Assembly (NCBI GenBank): GCA_902555945.1
Contig: CACDUS010000004.1
Coordinates: 54,782-118,781, forward strand
Source: an uncultured Pelagibacteraceae bacterium
Lineage (GTDB): Bacteria; Pseudomonadota; Alphaproteobacteria; Pelagibacterales; Pelagibacteraceae
Direction: 5' to 3'
DNA: 64,000 bases
Part shown: piece after piece, positions 1 to 9,184 of the stretch
How the letters are laid out: each line of letters opens with the position of its first letter
How positions within the stretch are numbered: the stretch's first letter is position 1
The notes under the pieces: model-generated
What the model saw: the letters and a program-made list of their open reading frames with translations, nothing else
What the model was told of the DNA's origin: nothing
The model's database searches: none
Program-made: the position numbers and the translations under genes

Positions 1-231
1 AGACTACAAACACAAGAAAGATTAACTATGCAAATTGCGAATACACTAATGGAGTCATTGGATGCAAAAGGTGTTGCTGTTACAATAGACTCTACACACC
101 AGTGTATGACTATGAGAGGTATTAAAAAAGAGCAGGCTACAACAGTAACAAATTATTATTTAGGTCAATTTAAAGAAGATCTTTCATATCAAAATAGATA
201 TTTAAGATTTATCAGCATAGCAAAAGAATAA
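1..231 (+). CDS. folE: GTP cyclohydrolase I, C-terminal part
   Basis: The reading frame is open from base 1, so the gene begins upstream of the window; the Met at 28 is internal. The visible 76 residues are the C-terminal end of GTP cyclohydrolase I, which makes dihydroneopterin triphosphate from GTP in folate synthesis. The signature HQCMTMRGI is present; in this family its Cys is a zinc ligand. The family ends shortly after this motif, which matches the stop here. The next gene starts 3 bases later. A pabB-pabA-pabC folate cluster lies further along in this window. Confidence 0.93.
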   Translation, partial: RLQTQERLTMQIANTLMESLDAKGVAVTIDSTHQCMTMRGIKKEQATTVTNYYLGQFKEDLSYQNRYLRFISIAKE

Positions 232-234
232 AAA

Positions 235-1236
235 GTGTCTGATCAATTTAAAGCATTAGTTTTAAATCAACAAGGTGAAGACTTTACAAGAGAAGTTAAA
301 TCAATAGATAGAAGTTTTTTAAAACACGGTGATGTAACTGTTAAAGTTGATTATTCTGATTTGAATTTTAAAGATGGGATGATTTTAAAAAATGGTGGAC
401 GGTTAGTCAAAGAATTTCCACATATACCTGGAATAGATTTTTCAGGGACTGTAATAGAAAGTGAAAATTCAAAATTTAAAGAAGGCGATAATGTTATTCT
501 AACAGGTTTTAGAGTGGGTGAAATTTTTTACGGAGGATATTCACAAATTGCAAAAGTAAATGGAGATTTTTTAGTAAAGAGACCAAAAAACTTAACAAGT
601 AAGCAAGCTATGATTTTAGGAACAGCTGGCTTTACTTCTTTGATGAGTGCATTTGCAATTAAAGCTAGAGAAGAAATATTATTAGGTGAAAAAATAAAAG
701 ATGTTTTGGTAACAGGTGCAACAGGTGGTGTTGGTAGTGTTGCGGTAATTATATTAAACAAAATGGGTTATAACGTAACTGCAGTTACTGGAAAAGATTC
801 TAAAGCAGATTATTTGAAATCTTTAGGTGCAAAAAATGTTGTGAATCGTAGCGAATTTGACAAAGATCCAAGATTAATTGATAAAGGTTTGTGGGATGGA
901 GTTGTAGATACTGTTGGTGGAAAAATATTAGCTAATGCAATTGTACAAACAAACCCTAATGGAATTATTGCGGTATGTGGAAATGCTAATACAAATGAAT
1001 TAAATACAAATGTAATACCTTTTATGCTTAGAGGAATTAAACTTTGGGGTATGGACTCTGCTAATTGTAGTATTAAAAGAAGAGAATTTATTTGGGGGGA
1101 AGCAGCAAATTTAGTTGATTTTAATTTGTTAGAACAATCAATTCAAACAGTTAGCTTAGAGGAATTAGTTGAAACTTATCCTAAAATATTAAAAGGAGAA
1201 ATTGCGGGAAGAGTTTTAGTTGATTTAAATAAATAA
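235..1236 (+). CDS. acuI: Acrylyl-CoA reductase AcuI / YhdH-family quinone oxidoreductase
   Basis: This 333-residue zinc-free medium-chain reductase belongs to the YhdH/AcuI family. It has the N-terminal GroES-like fold and a nucleotide-binding segment (TGATGGVGSVAV, near residue 160). The family reduces acryloyl-CoA to propionyl-CoA with NADPH, which detoxifies acrylate from DMSP in marine bacteria. The start is GTG, 3 bases after folE. The stop overlaps the start of the LysR gene by one base (TAATG), so the two are likely co-translated. Family membership is clear; the acrylyl-CoA substrate is inferred from family and organism. Confidence 0.75.
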   Translation: MSDQFKALVLNQQGEDFTREVKSIDRSFLKHGDVTVKVDYSDLNFKDGMILKNGGRLVKEFPHIPGIDFSGTVIESENSKFKEGDNVILTGFRVGEIFYGGYSQIAKVNGDFLVKRPKNLTSKQAMILGTAGFTSLMSAFAIKAREEILLGEKIKDVLVTGATGGVGSVAVIILNKMGYNVTAVTGKDSKADYLKSLGAKNVVNRSEFDKDPRLIDKGLWDGVVDTVGGKILANAIVQTNPNGIIAVCGNANTNELNTNVIPFMLRGIKLWGMDSANCSIKRREFIWGEAANLVDFNLLEQSIQTVSLEELVETYPKILKGEIAGRVLVDLNK

Positions 1237-2126
1237 TGGATTGGGACAAATTAAAAATATTTCATGCAGTTGCTGAAGCAGGAAGTTTTACTAACGCAAC
1301 AATTAACTTAAATTTAAGTCAGTCAGCGATCAGTAGACAAATTCAGTCTTTGGAGCAAGATTTAAAAGTACAATTATTTGAAAGACATGCAAGAGGCTTA
1401 ACCTTAACTGAAAATGGAGAGTATGTTTTTAAAACTGCTCATGAAGTGATTAGTAAATTAAAAGAAGTTGAAACTTCTTTAGGTGATCAAAAAAATAAAC
1501 CAACTGGCAAGTTAACTATTACGACAGTTAGAAGTTTTGGTACACACTGGTTAACCCCAAGAATTGAAGAGTTTATGCGTTTAAATCCTGAAGTAGAAAT
1601 TGAGCTTATTTTTGAGGATAAAGAGTTGGATTTGAGTACAAGACAAGCCGATATTGGTATTTTCATGAGAAGGCCAAAACAGCTAAATTATATTCAAAAA
1701 AAGCTTATAGATCTTAAGTACTACATATATGGATCAAATAAATACCTAGAAAAATTTGGTATGCCTAAAACTATAGGCGATTTAAATAAGCATAAATTCA
1801 TTTCTTTTGGAAAGGGTGCACCATCGCCAGTATATAATCCTGATTGGGCATTAAAATTAGGAATGCATGATGGTAAAAAACGAAAGCCTATAATGAAAGT
1901 AAATAGTGTTATGGGTCTATTGTTAGCTGTAGAATCTGGGGTAGGCTTAGCAGCATTACCTGAGTATTTAGTGAGTAATTCTTCAAATGTAATAAAAGTT
2001 TTACCAAAATCTGAAGGTCCAATTACAGAAGCTCACTTTGTTTATCCTCAATCGCTTAAAAATACAGCTAGGGTTCAAGCTTTTAGGAATTTTTTATTTA
2101 GTAAAATAGGCGACTGGAAGTCATAG
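1236..2126 (+). CDS. LysR-family transcriptional regulator
   Basis: A 296-residue LysR-type regulator with the usual N-terminal winged helix-turn-helix (about residues 3-60, containing LNLSQSAISRQI) and a C-terminal periplasmic-binding-like effector domain. Length is typical. The start codon overlaps the stop of the acuI-like gene, so it probably controls that gene or a linked pathway such as acrylate or DMSP use. The effector cannot be told from sequence. Confidence 0.85.
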   Translation: MDWDKLKIFHAVAEAGSFTNATINLNLSQSAISRQIQSLEQDLKVQLFERHARGLTLTENGEYVFKTAHEVISKLKEVETSLGDQKNKPTGKLTITTVRSFGTHWLTPRIEEFMRLNPEVEIELIFEDKELDLSTRQADIGIFMRRPKQLNYIQKKLIDLKYYIYGSNKYLEKFGMPKTIGDLNKHKFISFGKGAPSPVYNPDWALKLGMHDGKKRKPIMKVNSVMGLLLAVESGVGLAALPEYLVSNSSNVIKVLPKSEGPITEAHFVYPQSLKNTARVQAFRNFLFSKIGDWKS

Positions 2127-2142
2127 AAAGTTGCGACACTAT

Positions 2143-2187
2143 TGCAATTGATAATCATTCTCAATAGTAATAGTTCTCATTCTCAAT
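2143..2187 (+). promoter_or_regulatory. Fur-family iron-responsive operator
   Basis: Upstream of the iron-binding protein gene the sequence ATTGATAATCATTCTCAA is followed about 20 bases later by a second TCTCATTCTCAAT. The first resembles the classic Fur box (GATAATGATAATCATTATC), and the repeated ATTCTCAAT suggests a second half-site. Position and the downstream gene fit iron repression. It may instead be read by a Fur relative such as Irr or Mur. Confidence 0.6.
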
Positions 2188-2218
2188 AAAATTAACATGC
2201 GGGAGAACGGGGAATAGA

Positions 2219-3241
2219 GTGAGAAGAATATCAATTTTAACAATAATAATATCATTTATTTCAACCATAGTTTTTTCAGCTGAAGTAAATGTATTTAGTG
2301 CCAGACATTACGACTCGGACATCCAACTTTACGAAAAATTTACAGTAAAAACTGGGATTAAAGTAAATGTTGTTTCAGGAAAATCGGGGGCTTTAGAAAA
2401 AAGAATAATTGAAGAGGGCTCAGATAGTAAAGCAGATTTATATATTACAGCAGATGCAGGAAGATTAGGTGCTTTTGATACAAAAGGAATGCTTCAATCA
2501 GGATTATCTTCTGAATTAATTAAATCATTAGTCCCCTCTAATTTTAGAACATCTAAATGGGTTGGAATAGCAAAAAGAGCAAGAATAATTTATTTTGCTC
2601 CAGAAAGAGTATCTGGCGCAGAACTTACTGGGTTGACTTATGAAAGTTTAGCGGATCCAAAATGGAAAGGAAGATTAGTTATTAGAAAATCTAATAATAT
2701 TTATAATCAATCATTAGTCGCATCGTTAATTACAAATAATGGAAAAAAATCTACATCTGAATGGGCAAAAGGTATTGTTAATAATATGGCAAGAGTTCCA
2801 AAAGGAAATGATAGAGCTCAGATATTAGCAGTTGCTGCTGGGGAAGCTGATATTGCTGTAGCCAATACTTATTATTTAGCTTTAATGTTATCAGGTAAAA
2901 AAGGTACAGAACAACAAGAAGCAGCAAAGAAAGTTAAACCATTTTTCCCAAATCAAAATGATAGAGGCACTCATATGAATATCAGTGGTGTAGGTTTAGT
3001 TAAAGGTGCACCAAATAAAGAAAATGCAATAAAACTTGTTGAATTCCTTTTAAGCAAAGAAGCGCAAGAACATATTGTTAATAACACTTTTGAATATCCA
3101 ATGATTGATGGTGTATCACCACACTCACTTGTAGTTAATATGGGATTAGATTTTAAACAAGATTTTAAAACTAAAGTTGTTAATTACGGAAAAAAACAAG
3201 CTGATGCTTTAGAAGTAATGCTGACAGCAGGGTGGAAATAA
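2219..3241 (+). CDS. Iron(III) ABC transporter periplasmic binding protein (FutA/FbpA type)
   Basis: A 340-residue exported solute-binding protein with an N-terminal signal peptide of about 20 residues ending VFSA. It opens VNVFSARHYDSD, as in the FutA/FbpA/SfuA ferric-binding proteins, and has the paired tyrosines NTYY near residue 217 that ligate Fe(III) in that family. The start is GTG. It is the first gene of an iron uptake operon (binding protein, permease, ATPase) behind a Fur-like site, with a terminator before the permease that should make binding protein more abundant than the membrane parts. Confidence 0.9.
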   Translation: MRRISILTIIISFISTIVFSAEVNVFSARHYDSDIQLYEKFTVKTGIKVNVVSGKSGALEKRIIEEGSDSKADLYITADAGRLGAFDTKGMLQSGLSSELIKSLVPSNFRTSKWVGIAKRARIIYFAPERVSGAELTGLTYESLADPKWKGRLVIRKSNNIYNQSLVASLITNNGKKSTSEWAKGIVNNMARVPKGNDRAQILAVAAGEADIAVANTYYLALMLSGKKGTEQQEAAKKVKPFFPNQNDRGTHMNISGVGLVKGAPNKENAIKLVEFLLSKEAQEHIVNNTFEYPMIDGVSPHSLVVNMGLDFKQDFKTKVVNYGKKQADALEVMLTAGWK

Positions 3242-3242
3242 G

Positions 3243-3308
3243 ATGATTAAAAAATTTCTTAAATTAAAACAATGGAGGTTCCGCATATCCAAAGTATTTA
3301 ATTTTTGA
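3243..3308 (+). CDS. Possible 21-residue basic peptide
   Basis: Directly after the binding-protein stop an ATG opens a 21-codon frame, MIKKFLKLKQWRFRISKVFN plus F. It is rich in Lys and Arg and ends just before the terminator hairpin. The composition is unlike random AT-rich sequence, but the length is too short to prove coding and I do not recognise it. It could be a peptide made with the binding protein or a chance frame. Confidence 0.25.
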   Translation: MIKKFLKLKQWRFRISKVFNF

Positions 3309-3315
3309 ATAAAAG

Positions 3316-3352
3316 ATAGCGTTCATTTAAAAAAATGAACGCTATTTATTTA
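3316..3352 (+). terminator. Intrinsic terminator inside the iron operon
   Basis: A perfect 13-bp stem (ATAGCGTTCATTT / AAATGAACGCTAT) with a 4-base loop is followed by TTATTTATTT. It lies between the binding-protein gene and the permease gene, so it probably lets only part of the transcripts continue. Confidence 0.85.
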
Positions 3353-3380
3353 TTTTCTTAATTATAAGGCGGATTATAAT

Positions 3381-4990
3381 ATGAGAATAAACACTTGGTA
3401 TATATCATCATTTGTAATTTCATTAGTTGTAGCAATTCCAATATTAACCGTATTCACTAGTTTTTTTGAAGATACCTCAAATTATTATGAAATTATTAAA
3501 AATACATTTTTAATTGAATATATTTTTAATTCATTAATTCTATTAATTGGCGTTTTAATATTAACTTTTTTTATTGGTGTTGGTTCGGCTTATCTTGTGT
3601 CTTTTTACGAATTTCCTGGCGCAAATTTTTTTAAATGGGCATTAATTCTTTCATTTGCTGTTCCAGGTTATATCTATGCTTATTCACTAACGGCTTTTTT
3701 TGAAAATTATGGAACTTTATATTCAATATTAAAATCATTTTTAGGTGAGGGAAATTATAATAAAGTAATTCCAAAATTTGATGGAATGATAGGTGCAATA
3801 TTATCTATTTCATTTTCTCTTTTTGGCTATGTATATGTTTTAACAAGAGCTTCTTTTCATTATCAATCACAGAACTTACTAGAGCTTGGTCAGAATTTAG
3901 GATTTTCTAAAAAAAAATTATTATTTGATATTATTTTACCTTCAGCAAGACCCGCTATTATTGCTGGATTAGCTTTGGTTGCAATGGAAACTTTGTCAGA
4001 TTTTGGTGCAGTATCTTTTTTTGGAATTTCTACATTAACCACAGGCATATATAATTCTTGGATTTCATTTGATGATTTAGCTTTTGCAAATCAATTATCT
4101 TTTTTTCTATTACTCTTTATTCTAGGCTTATTTTTGCTGGAAAACCTGTCCAGAAAGAAGGCTCAATATCATTCTCCAGCGAGAGGGGGAATTAAAAAAA
4201 AGAAGAAAATAAAATTGTCGAGTTTAAAAGCTTTTTTTGCTTTTTTTGCTTTAATATTAATATTTTCAGTAACGTTTTTATTTCCTGTTTTACAAATGTT
4301 GTACTGGACAATTATTTTTCCAAAAAATTTTATGGATTTAAATATTTCACAATTATTCATAAATACCGTTATTTTAGTTTTGTTGACTAGCTTTGTATTA
4401 TTGATTTTTTCTTTTTTATCTAATTATGGAAACAGGGTCACAAGAAGTAAATTTCTTCAACACATGTCTACATTTTCAATCACTGGATATGCGATACCAG
4501 GAGTGATATTGGCTGTTGCTTTTATTACTTTTATTGCATGGTTCGATAATACAGTAATAAAATTTTTTGATTTAGGTTCAATTAAAAAATATTTATCGGG
4601 TCAATTACTGGTTTAGTTATCGTATATTTTATAAGATTCTATTCCTTATCTTTTAATGGACTTAAATCAGGATATGAAAGAATAAATAGATCAATAGATG
4701 AAAGTTCTTATTTGCTAGGATATTCAAAAATGAAAACCTTTTTAGGAATACATTTGCCTTATTTAAAAAACTCAGTCTTTCTAATTGGAATTTTAATTTC
4801 AATTGAAGTTATAAAAGAACTTCCAATTACACTAATACTAAGACCATTTAACTTTGAAACTTTTGCCACTACAGCATATGTCTTTGCTTCACAAGATTTA
4901 CTTGAGGCTGCTGCTGTACCAGCTTTATTTTTGATTTTGATTGCAAGTTTATTTATTTTAATTACATCTAGATATATATTGAGAGATTAA
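3381..4990 (+). pseudogene. Iron(III) ABC transporter permease (FbpB/SfuB type), frameshifted
   Basis: The track splits one permease into a 411-residue ORF (3381-4616) and a 92-residue ORF (from 4712). The second frame is open from before base 4601 and continues the protein without a gap: after YLSG, frame 2 reads SITGLVIVYFIRFYS, a normal permease segment, whereas frame 3 stops at 4616. Restoring one base near 4597-4600 (GGG to GGGG) gives one protein of about 535 residues, the usual length for this two-domain, roughly 12-helix permease. The cause may be a real inactivating deletion or a sequencing or assembly error in a G run. The stop overlaps the ATPase start. Confidence 0.85.
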
Positions 4991-6048
4991 TGACAAAAAA
5001 TTTTTTTGAAATTGAAAATGTATCATTTGTTGCTGGAGGAAAAAATAAAGTTAACAATGTAAATTTATCAATTGAAAATGAAGGAGATATTATTTGCCTA
5101 TTAGGTCCATCTGGAATAGGCAAAACTACAATTTTAAGAACTATTGCTGGTTTAGAAAAAATAAATAACGGAAAAATAACTTTAAAAAATAGAGTTATTT
5201 CATCAAATAAAATTCACATTGAACCTGAGGATAGAAATGTTGCTTTATCCTTTCAAGAAAATTGTCTATTTCCTCATTACTCTGTTGAAAAAAATATTAA
5301 TCTTGGTGCAACAAGAAAAATTGGTAAAAAGAAAAAAATAAACTCAAAAGATATAATTAAATTTTTAAATCTTGAAAAAATTTTAAATAAATATCCACAT
5401 GAAATAAGCGCAGGTGAAGCACAAAGAGCATCATTAGCCAGGTCCTTAATTTCTCAGCCAGATCTACTTTTACTTGATGAACCATTATCAAATGTTGATC
5501 AAAGTTTTAAAGAGGAAATTCAAGTTGAATTAAAACAAATATTAACCAATTCTAAAATTACTACAATTATAGTTACTCATGATTCTTATGAAGCTTTTTA
5601 TCTAGGTAGTAAGTGTGCAATTATTTTAGATGGTCAAATCAAACAATATGATGATCCATACAATGTTTACCATTTCCCAAATTCTGTGGAGGTTGTTAAT
5701 TTTTTAAATAGAGGCATTTTAGTTCCAGCAAAAGTTACTGGAGAAAATTCATTAGAAAATGATGATCTTGGAACAATTGAAGGAAATTTCATTAAACATT
5801 ATCCGAAAGGATCAAATGTTAAATTATTACTTCAGCCTGAGGATTTAGAACATGATGATAAAAGTAACCTAAAACTTGAAGTAGTAGATAGAAAATTCAG
5901 AGGGACTAACTTTATATATACTCTTAAAACACCAAGTAATACCTTGATACCTGTATTTGTTCACTCACATCACATACACCAACATGAAGTTGATGAAAAA
6001 TTTGGCATTAAAAGACCAATACATATTGATCATATAGTTTGCTTCTAA
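4990..6048 (+). CDS. Iron(III) ABC transporter ATP-binding protein (FbpC/FutC type)
   Basis: A 352-residue ATPase of the ferric/spermidine/sulfate import group. Walker A is GPSGIGKTT (about residue 38), the signature is the variant ISAGEAQRA, Walker B is LLLLDEP, and the H-loop is VTHDSYEAF. A C-terminal regulatory domain of about 110 residues follows, as in FbpC and PotA. It overlaps the frameshifted permease by one base (TAATG) and completes the iron importer. If the permease is truly broken, this ATPase has no partner here. Confidence 0.9.
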   Translation: MTKNFFEIENVSFVAGGKNKVNNVNLSIENEGDIICLLGPSGIGKTTILRTIAGLEKINNGKITLKNRVISSNKIHIEPEDRNVALSFQENCLFPHYSVEKNINLGATRKIGKKKKINSKDIIKFLNLEKILNKYPHEISAGEAQRASLARSLISQPDLLLLDEPLSNVDQSFKEEIQVELKQILTNSKITTIIVTHDSYEAFYLGSKCAIILDGQIKQYDDPYNVYHFPNSVEVVNFLNRGILVPAKVTGENSLENDDLGTIEGNFIKHYPKGSNVKLLLQPEDLEHDDKSNLKLEVVDRKFRGTNFIYTLKTPSNTLIPVFVHSHHIHQHEVDEKFGIKRPIHIDHIVCF

Positions 6049-6066
6049 TAAAAGCCTTCCTAAAAA

Positions 6067-6762
6067 ATGAAAACTAATTTTAAAGTATTTTTAAAAGGCA
6101 TAATTGATGTAAGTCCTTTAATGATCCCAGTAGTACCATTTGGTCTTATTTTTGGAGTTCTTGCAATTGACGTTGGATTTAGTCCCTTAGAAACAATGGG
6201 AATGTCATTAATAGTTTTTGGTGGAGCTTCTCAAATAGTTCTTTTGCAATTATTTTCCGGAGGAGCTTCTTCTCTAGTAATTATCAGCTCAGTTGGTGCT
6301 GTGAATTCACGGCATCTGCTTTATGGAGCTGTTGTATCTGAACATTTATCAGATTTAAAATTAATTTGGAAAATTATTATTTCATATTTTTTAATAGATC
6401 AGGCATATGCGATATCAAATGATTATTTAAAGAAAAACAAAGATCAAAATAGATATTTTCATTTAGTTGGTGCTGGTACAACATGTTGGGTGATTTGGCA
6501 ATCAACCACTTTTTTAGGAATTATATTGGGTGCGGCAATACCAGAAAAACTTGGTTTAAGTTTTGCTGTTCCTTTAACATTTTTAGCACTCTTAGTTAAT
6601 GATTTTAGAAAATTTATAAATGTTATTGTGATAATTGTTTCAGGATTTGTAGCTACACTTGGTTATAATTATATTCCTTTTAAAGCCTACGCAATTGTAG
6701 CTGGCTTAACAGGTTTATTGGTAGCAATGATATTAACAAAAATGGTTAAAACAAATGAGTAA
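6067..6762 (+). CDS. azlC: AzlC-family branched-chain amino acid exporter, large subunit
   Basis: A 231-residue membrane protein of the AzlC family with about seven hydrophobic segments, including the conserved segment GGASQIVLLQLFSGG. AzlC and AzlD form an exporter for branched-chain amino acids and analogues. It starts 18 bases after the iron ATPase and overlaps azlD by 8 bases, so the pair is translationally coupled. Confidence 0.88.
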   Translation: MKTNFKVFLKGIIDVSPLMIPVVPFGLIFGVLAIDVGFSPLETMGMSLIVFGGASQIVLLQLFSGGASSLVIISSVGAVNSRHLLYGAVVSEHLSDLKLIWKIIISYFLIDQAYAISNDYLKKNKDQNRYFHLVGAGTTCWVIWQSTTFLGIILGAAIPEKLGLSFAVPLTFLALLVNDFRKFINVIVIIVSGFVATLGYNYIPFKAYAIVAGLTGLLVAMILTKMVKTNE

Positions 6763-7069
6763 TTGGGCTTTAATAATATATTGTGGATTGATTACTTATC
6801 TTACGAGATTTTCAATGATTGCATTAATTAAGAAAGAAATGTTCAATGATAGGATAAGAGAAGTTTTATCTTATGTTCCTTCAGCTATATTTCCAGCTAT
6901 TATTTTTCCAGCTATTTTCCTTGATAGCCAAGGGTCAATTTTAATTGCAGATAATCCAAAAATTATGGCAGCATTAATTGCAACAATAATTGGAATTTTT
7001 TCAAGAAGTATAATTGCGACAATATTTTCTGGATTAGCATCTTATTGGTTTATAATATTTGTTATATAA
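6755..7069 (+). CDS. azlD: AzlD-family exporter small subunit
   Basis: A 104-residue protein with about four hydrophobic helices and the family opening TYLTRFSMI. It is the small partner of AzlC, and the overlap with azlC is the usual arrangement. The substrate is not fixed by sequence. Confidence 0.87.
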   Translation: MSNWALIIYCGLITYLTRFSMIALIKKEMFNDRIREVLSYVPSAIFPAIIFPAIFLDSQGSILIADNPKIMAALIATIIGIFSRSIIATIFSGLASYWFIIFVI

Positions 7070-7076
7070 ATAATTT

Positions 7077-7445
7077 ATGAAAAAAATCTTTATATTTATT
7101 TTTTGTTTATTTGTGTTCAATAGTAGTGCAATAGCAAAAGAAACAACTTTTAAAAAAGAATTATTTGATAAAGCTCAAGCTGATGGCAAGATTGTTATAG
7201 TAAGTTCTTGGATTAAGTATTGTACATCTTGTGCTAGTCAAATGAAAGTTTTAGATAAAGCTAAGAATGATTTTAAAAATATTGAATATTTTAAATTTGA
7301 TGTAACAAATAAAGAAATCGCACAAATGTTTGATGTGCAATATCAAACAACACTTTTAATTTTTAAAGATAAAAAACTAGTTTATAGAAGTATTGGTGAG
7401 ACAACCAAAGATCTGATTTATAAAGCTATTCAATCCTCAATTTAG
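7077..7445 (+). CDS. Exported thioredoxin-fold protein
   Basis: A 122-residue protein with a signal peptide (about residues 1-20) and one thioredoxin domain with a CTSC redox motif at about residues 49-52. The following strands (YFKFDVTN, TTLLIFKD) match the C-terminal domain of DsbD-like proteins. It probably acts as a periplasmic disulfide reductant, or supplies electrons to one. It begins 7 bases after azlD and faces the hydrolase gene across a 2-base gap. Confidence 0.8.
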   Translation: MKKIFIFIFCLFVFNSSAIAKETTFKKELFDKAQADGKIVIVSSWIKYCTSCASQMKVLDKAKNDFKNIEYFKFDVTNKEIAQMFDVQYQTTLLIFKDKKLVYRSIGETTKDLIYKAIQSSI

Positions 7446-7447
7446 AT

Positions 7448-8128
7448 TTAAGCTCCTAAATTAATATTTCTAGATACATTAAATTCAAGCTCTGATGGTT
7501 TTTTTATATTTAAATTATTCATAATTTCTACATACTCATCAACACTATTTACTTGTAATCTTGGATTTTGTTTTCTCTCTTTTCCTATTGTACTTACTTT
7601 TTCGCCTTTATAATCATGAGCAGGATATAAAAGTGTTTCATCTGGTAATTTCAAAAGTTTATTAAATATTGAATTGTAGGCATCTTTAGCATTACCATTT
7701 TGAAAATCTGTTCTACCAGTTCCATTTATCAACAATGTGTCACCAGAAAATAAATAATTGTTCATTAAAAAACTATAACTATCTGAAGTATGTCCTGGTG
7801 TGTACATTGCTCTAATTTTAATATTATCTAGATTTATGTATTCGTCATCTTTAACTTTAATTTCTACTGACTCTGCTGGAGTGTGATTACCCATGATTGT
7901 TGAGCATTTTGTAATATTTTTTAGTTTAGATGCCCCAGTTACATGGTCAGCATGAATATGGGTATCAATTACTTTTACTAATTTTAGATCTAATTCTTTT
8001 AGAATGTATATGTATTCGTTAACATTTTCCAAAACTGGATCAATAATTAAGGCCTCTCTTCCATTACCAGATGAGATTAAATAAGTGTATGTAGAGGATT
8101 TTGTATCGAATAATTGCTTGAAAATCAT
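7448..8128 (-). CDS. Metallo-beta-lactamase-fold hydrolase, persulfide dioxygenase (ETHE1)-like
   Basis: A 226-residue MBL-fold protein. The metal motif THIHADH lies at about residues 56-62, followed by YTPGHT and SGDTLLINGTGRTDF. The GTGRTDF stretch and short C-terminus fit the ETHE1/Blh persulfide dioxygenases better than glyoxalase II. These enzymes oxidise glutathione persulfide to sulfite using one iron. A glyoxalase-type thioesterase cannot be excluded. Confidence 0.75.
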   Translation of the reverse strand: MIFKQLFDTKSSTYTYLISSGNGREALIIDPVLENVNEYIYILKELDLKLVKVIDTHIHADHVTGASKLKNITKCSTIMGNHTPAESVEIKVKDDEYINLDNIKIRAMYTPGHTSDSYSFLMNNYLFSGDTLLINGTGRTDFQNGNAKDAYNSIFNKLLKLPDETLLYPAHDYKGEKVSTIGKERKQNPRLQVNSVDEYVEIMNNLNIKKPSELEFNVSRNINLGA

Positions 8129-8198
8129 ATTTTTATATTAACACATAAGAACAAATTGACCCATTGATAAAACTTAATTAAATATTAATTTCTTTAAA

Positions 8199-8702
8199 AT
8201 GAAGTTCATTAAAATATTATTTTTTTTACTAACTCTGAATTCATTTGCTTACGCAGATAAGAACATGAAAATTGGTTCTAAGGGAAAAGAGATCGATATA
8301 TCTCGTGTAATAAAAGTTGTCATGTATGACAATTATTATGAGCCTAGCTCATTTCAAATAAATGCGGGTGAGACTATAAAATTTGAAGTTGAAAATGCAG
8401 GTGAGCTTGTTCATGAATTTAATATAGCAAATAAGATGATGCATATAAAACATCAGCCTGAAATGGAAAAAATGGTAGAGAATGAAATTCTTTTTGCTGA
8501 CTCAATTGATAAAGATAAAATGAAGAAGATGGCAAAGATGGATAAATCTATGGGGCATTCACACAGTAATAGTGTTTTGTTAGAACCAAAACAAAAAGGA
8601 GATATCATTTGGAAATTTGATAATGCGGTGAACATCGAAGTTGCTTGCAATGTTCCTGGTCATTATCAAGCTGGAATGATAGCTAAAGTTAATATAAAAT
8701 AA
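8199..8702 (+). CDS. Exported cupredoxin (type 1 copper protein)
   Basis: A 167-residue protein with a signal peptide ending near FAYAD (residue 20) and a plastocyanin/azurin-like fold. Likely copper ligands are His72 (LVHEFN), Cys150, His155 and Met160 (ACNVPGHYQAGM), the classic H...C-H-M order. A His- and Met-containing loop (about residues 80-128) is inserted before the last strands and could bind extra metal. It lies 6 bases before a DUF4396 membrane protein, suggesting a shared role in periplasmic electron transfer or copper handling. Confidence 0.85.
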   Translation: MKFIKILFFLLTLNSFAYADKNMKIGSKGKEIDISRVIKVVMYDNYYEPSSFQINAGETIKFEVENAGELVHEFNIANKMMHIKHQPEMEKMVENEILFADSIDKDKMKKMAKMDKSMGHSHSNSVLLEPKQKGDIIWKFDNAVNIEVACNVPGHYQAGMIAKVNIK

Positions 8703-8708
8703 TCAATC

Positions 8709-9155
8709 ATGGACAATACTGCTGCTACCAATTTTAATTGGTCGTGCAAACACACTTGGAAAAGAAGTGCAAAAAATACCGCCTGGTGTTTACTGGGCTG
8801 TGCTATTGGTGATTTTGGTACAATTTTATTTTTTCAATTAACTAAAATTCCATTCCCAGTTTTAGGAATTATGACACTAGCTATTATTAATGGTTTAATT
8901 ACTAGTATTATTTTAGAAACAGTAATTTTAATGAAACAAGATTTAGATTTTTCAAAAGCTTTTAAAACTGCGATGGGAATGAGTTTTATATCAATGATAA
9001 GTATGGAAGTTACAATGAACTTAACTGATTATCTTTTAACTGGTGGAGCTATTTTAACTTGGTGGGTTATTCCAATCATGCTTTTTGTCGGATTTTTAAC
9101 TCCTTGGCCTTACAATTATTGGAGGCTTAAAAAATTTGGTATTGTTTGCCATTAA
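8709..9155 (+). CDS. DUF4396-family membrane protein
   Basis: A 148-residue protein with about four hydrophobic helices that matches what I know of the DUF4396 family. The N-terminus holds Cys and His (NWSCKHTWKRSAKNTAWCLLGC) that could bind metal. The function of the family is not established. The close spacing behind the cupredoxin gene suggests a link to copper or redox metabolism. Confidence 0.7.
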   Translation: MDNTAATNFNWSCKHTWKRSAKNTAWCLLGCAIGDFGTILFFQLTKIPFPVLGIMTLAIINGLITSIILETVILMKQDLDFSKAFKTAMGMSFISMISMEVTMNLTDYLLTGGAILTWWVIPIMLFVGFLTPWPYNYWRLKKFGIVCH

Positions 9156-9184
9156 TCAAAAAAAATTTTAATTAAATTGATTAA

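Noticed and set aside
4169-4360. Minus-strand ORF in the permease gene
   Set aside because: It is a shadow of the well-conserved plus-strand permease with low-complexity Lys/Phe translation.
4601-4720. Programmed ribosomal frameshift in the iron permease
   Set aside because: No slippery heptamer or downstream pseudoknot is evident, and this permease family is not known for recoding; a base loss is simpler.
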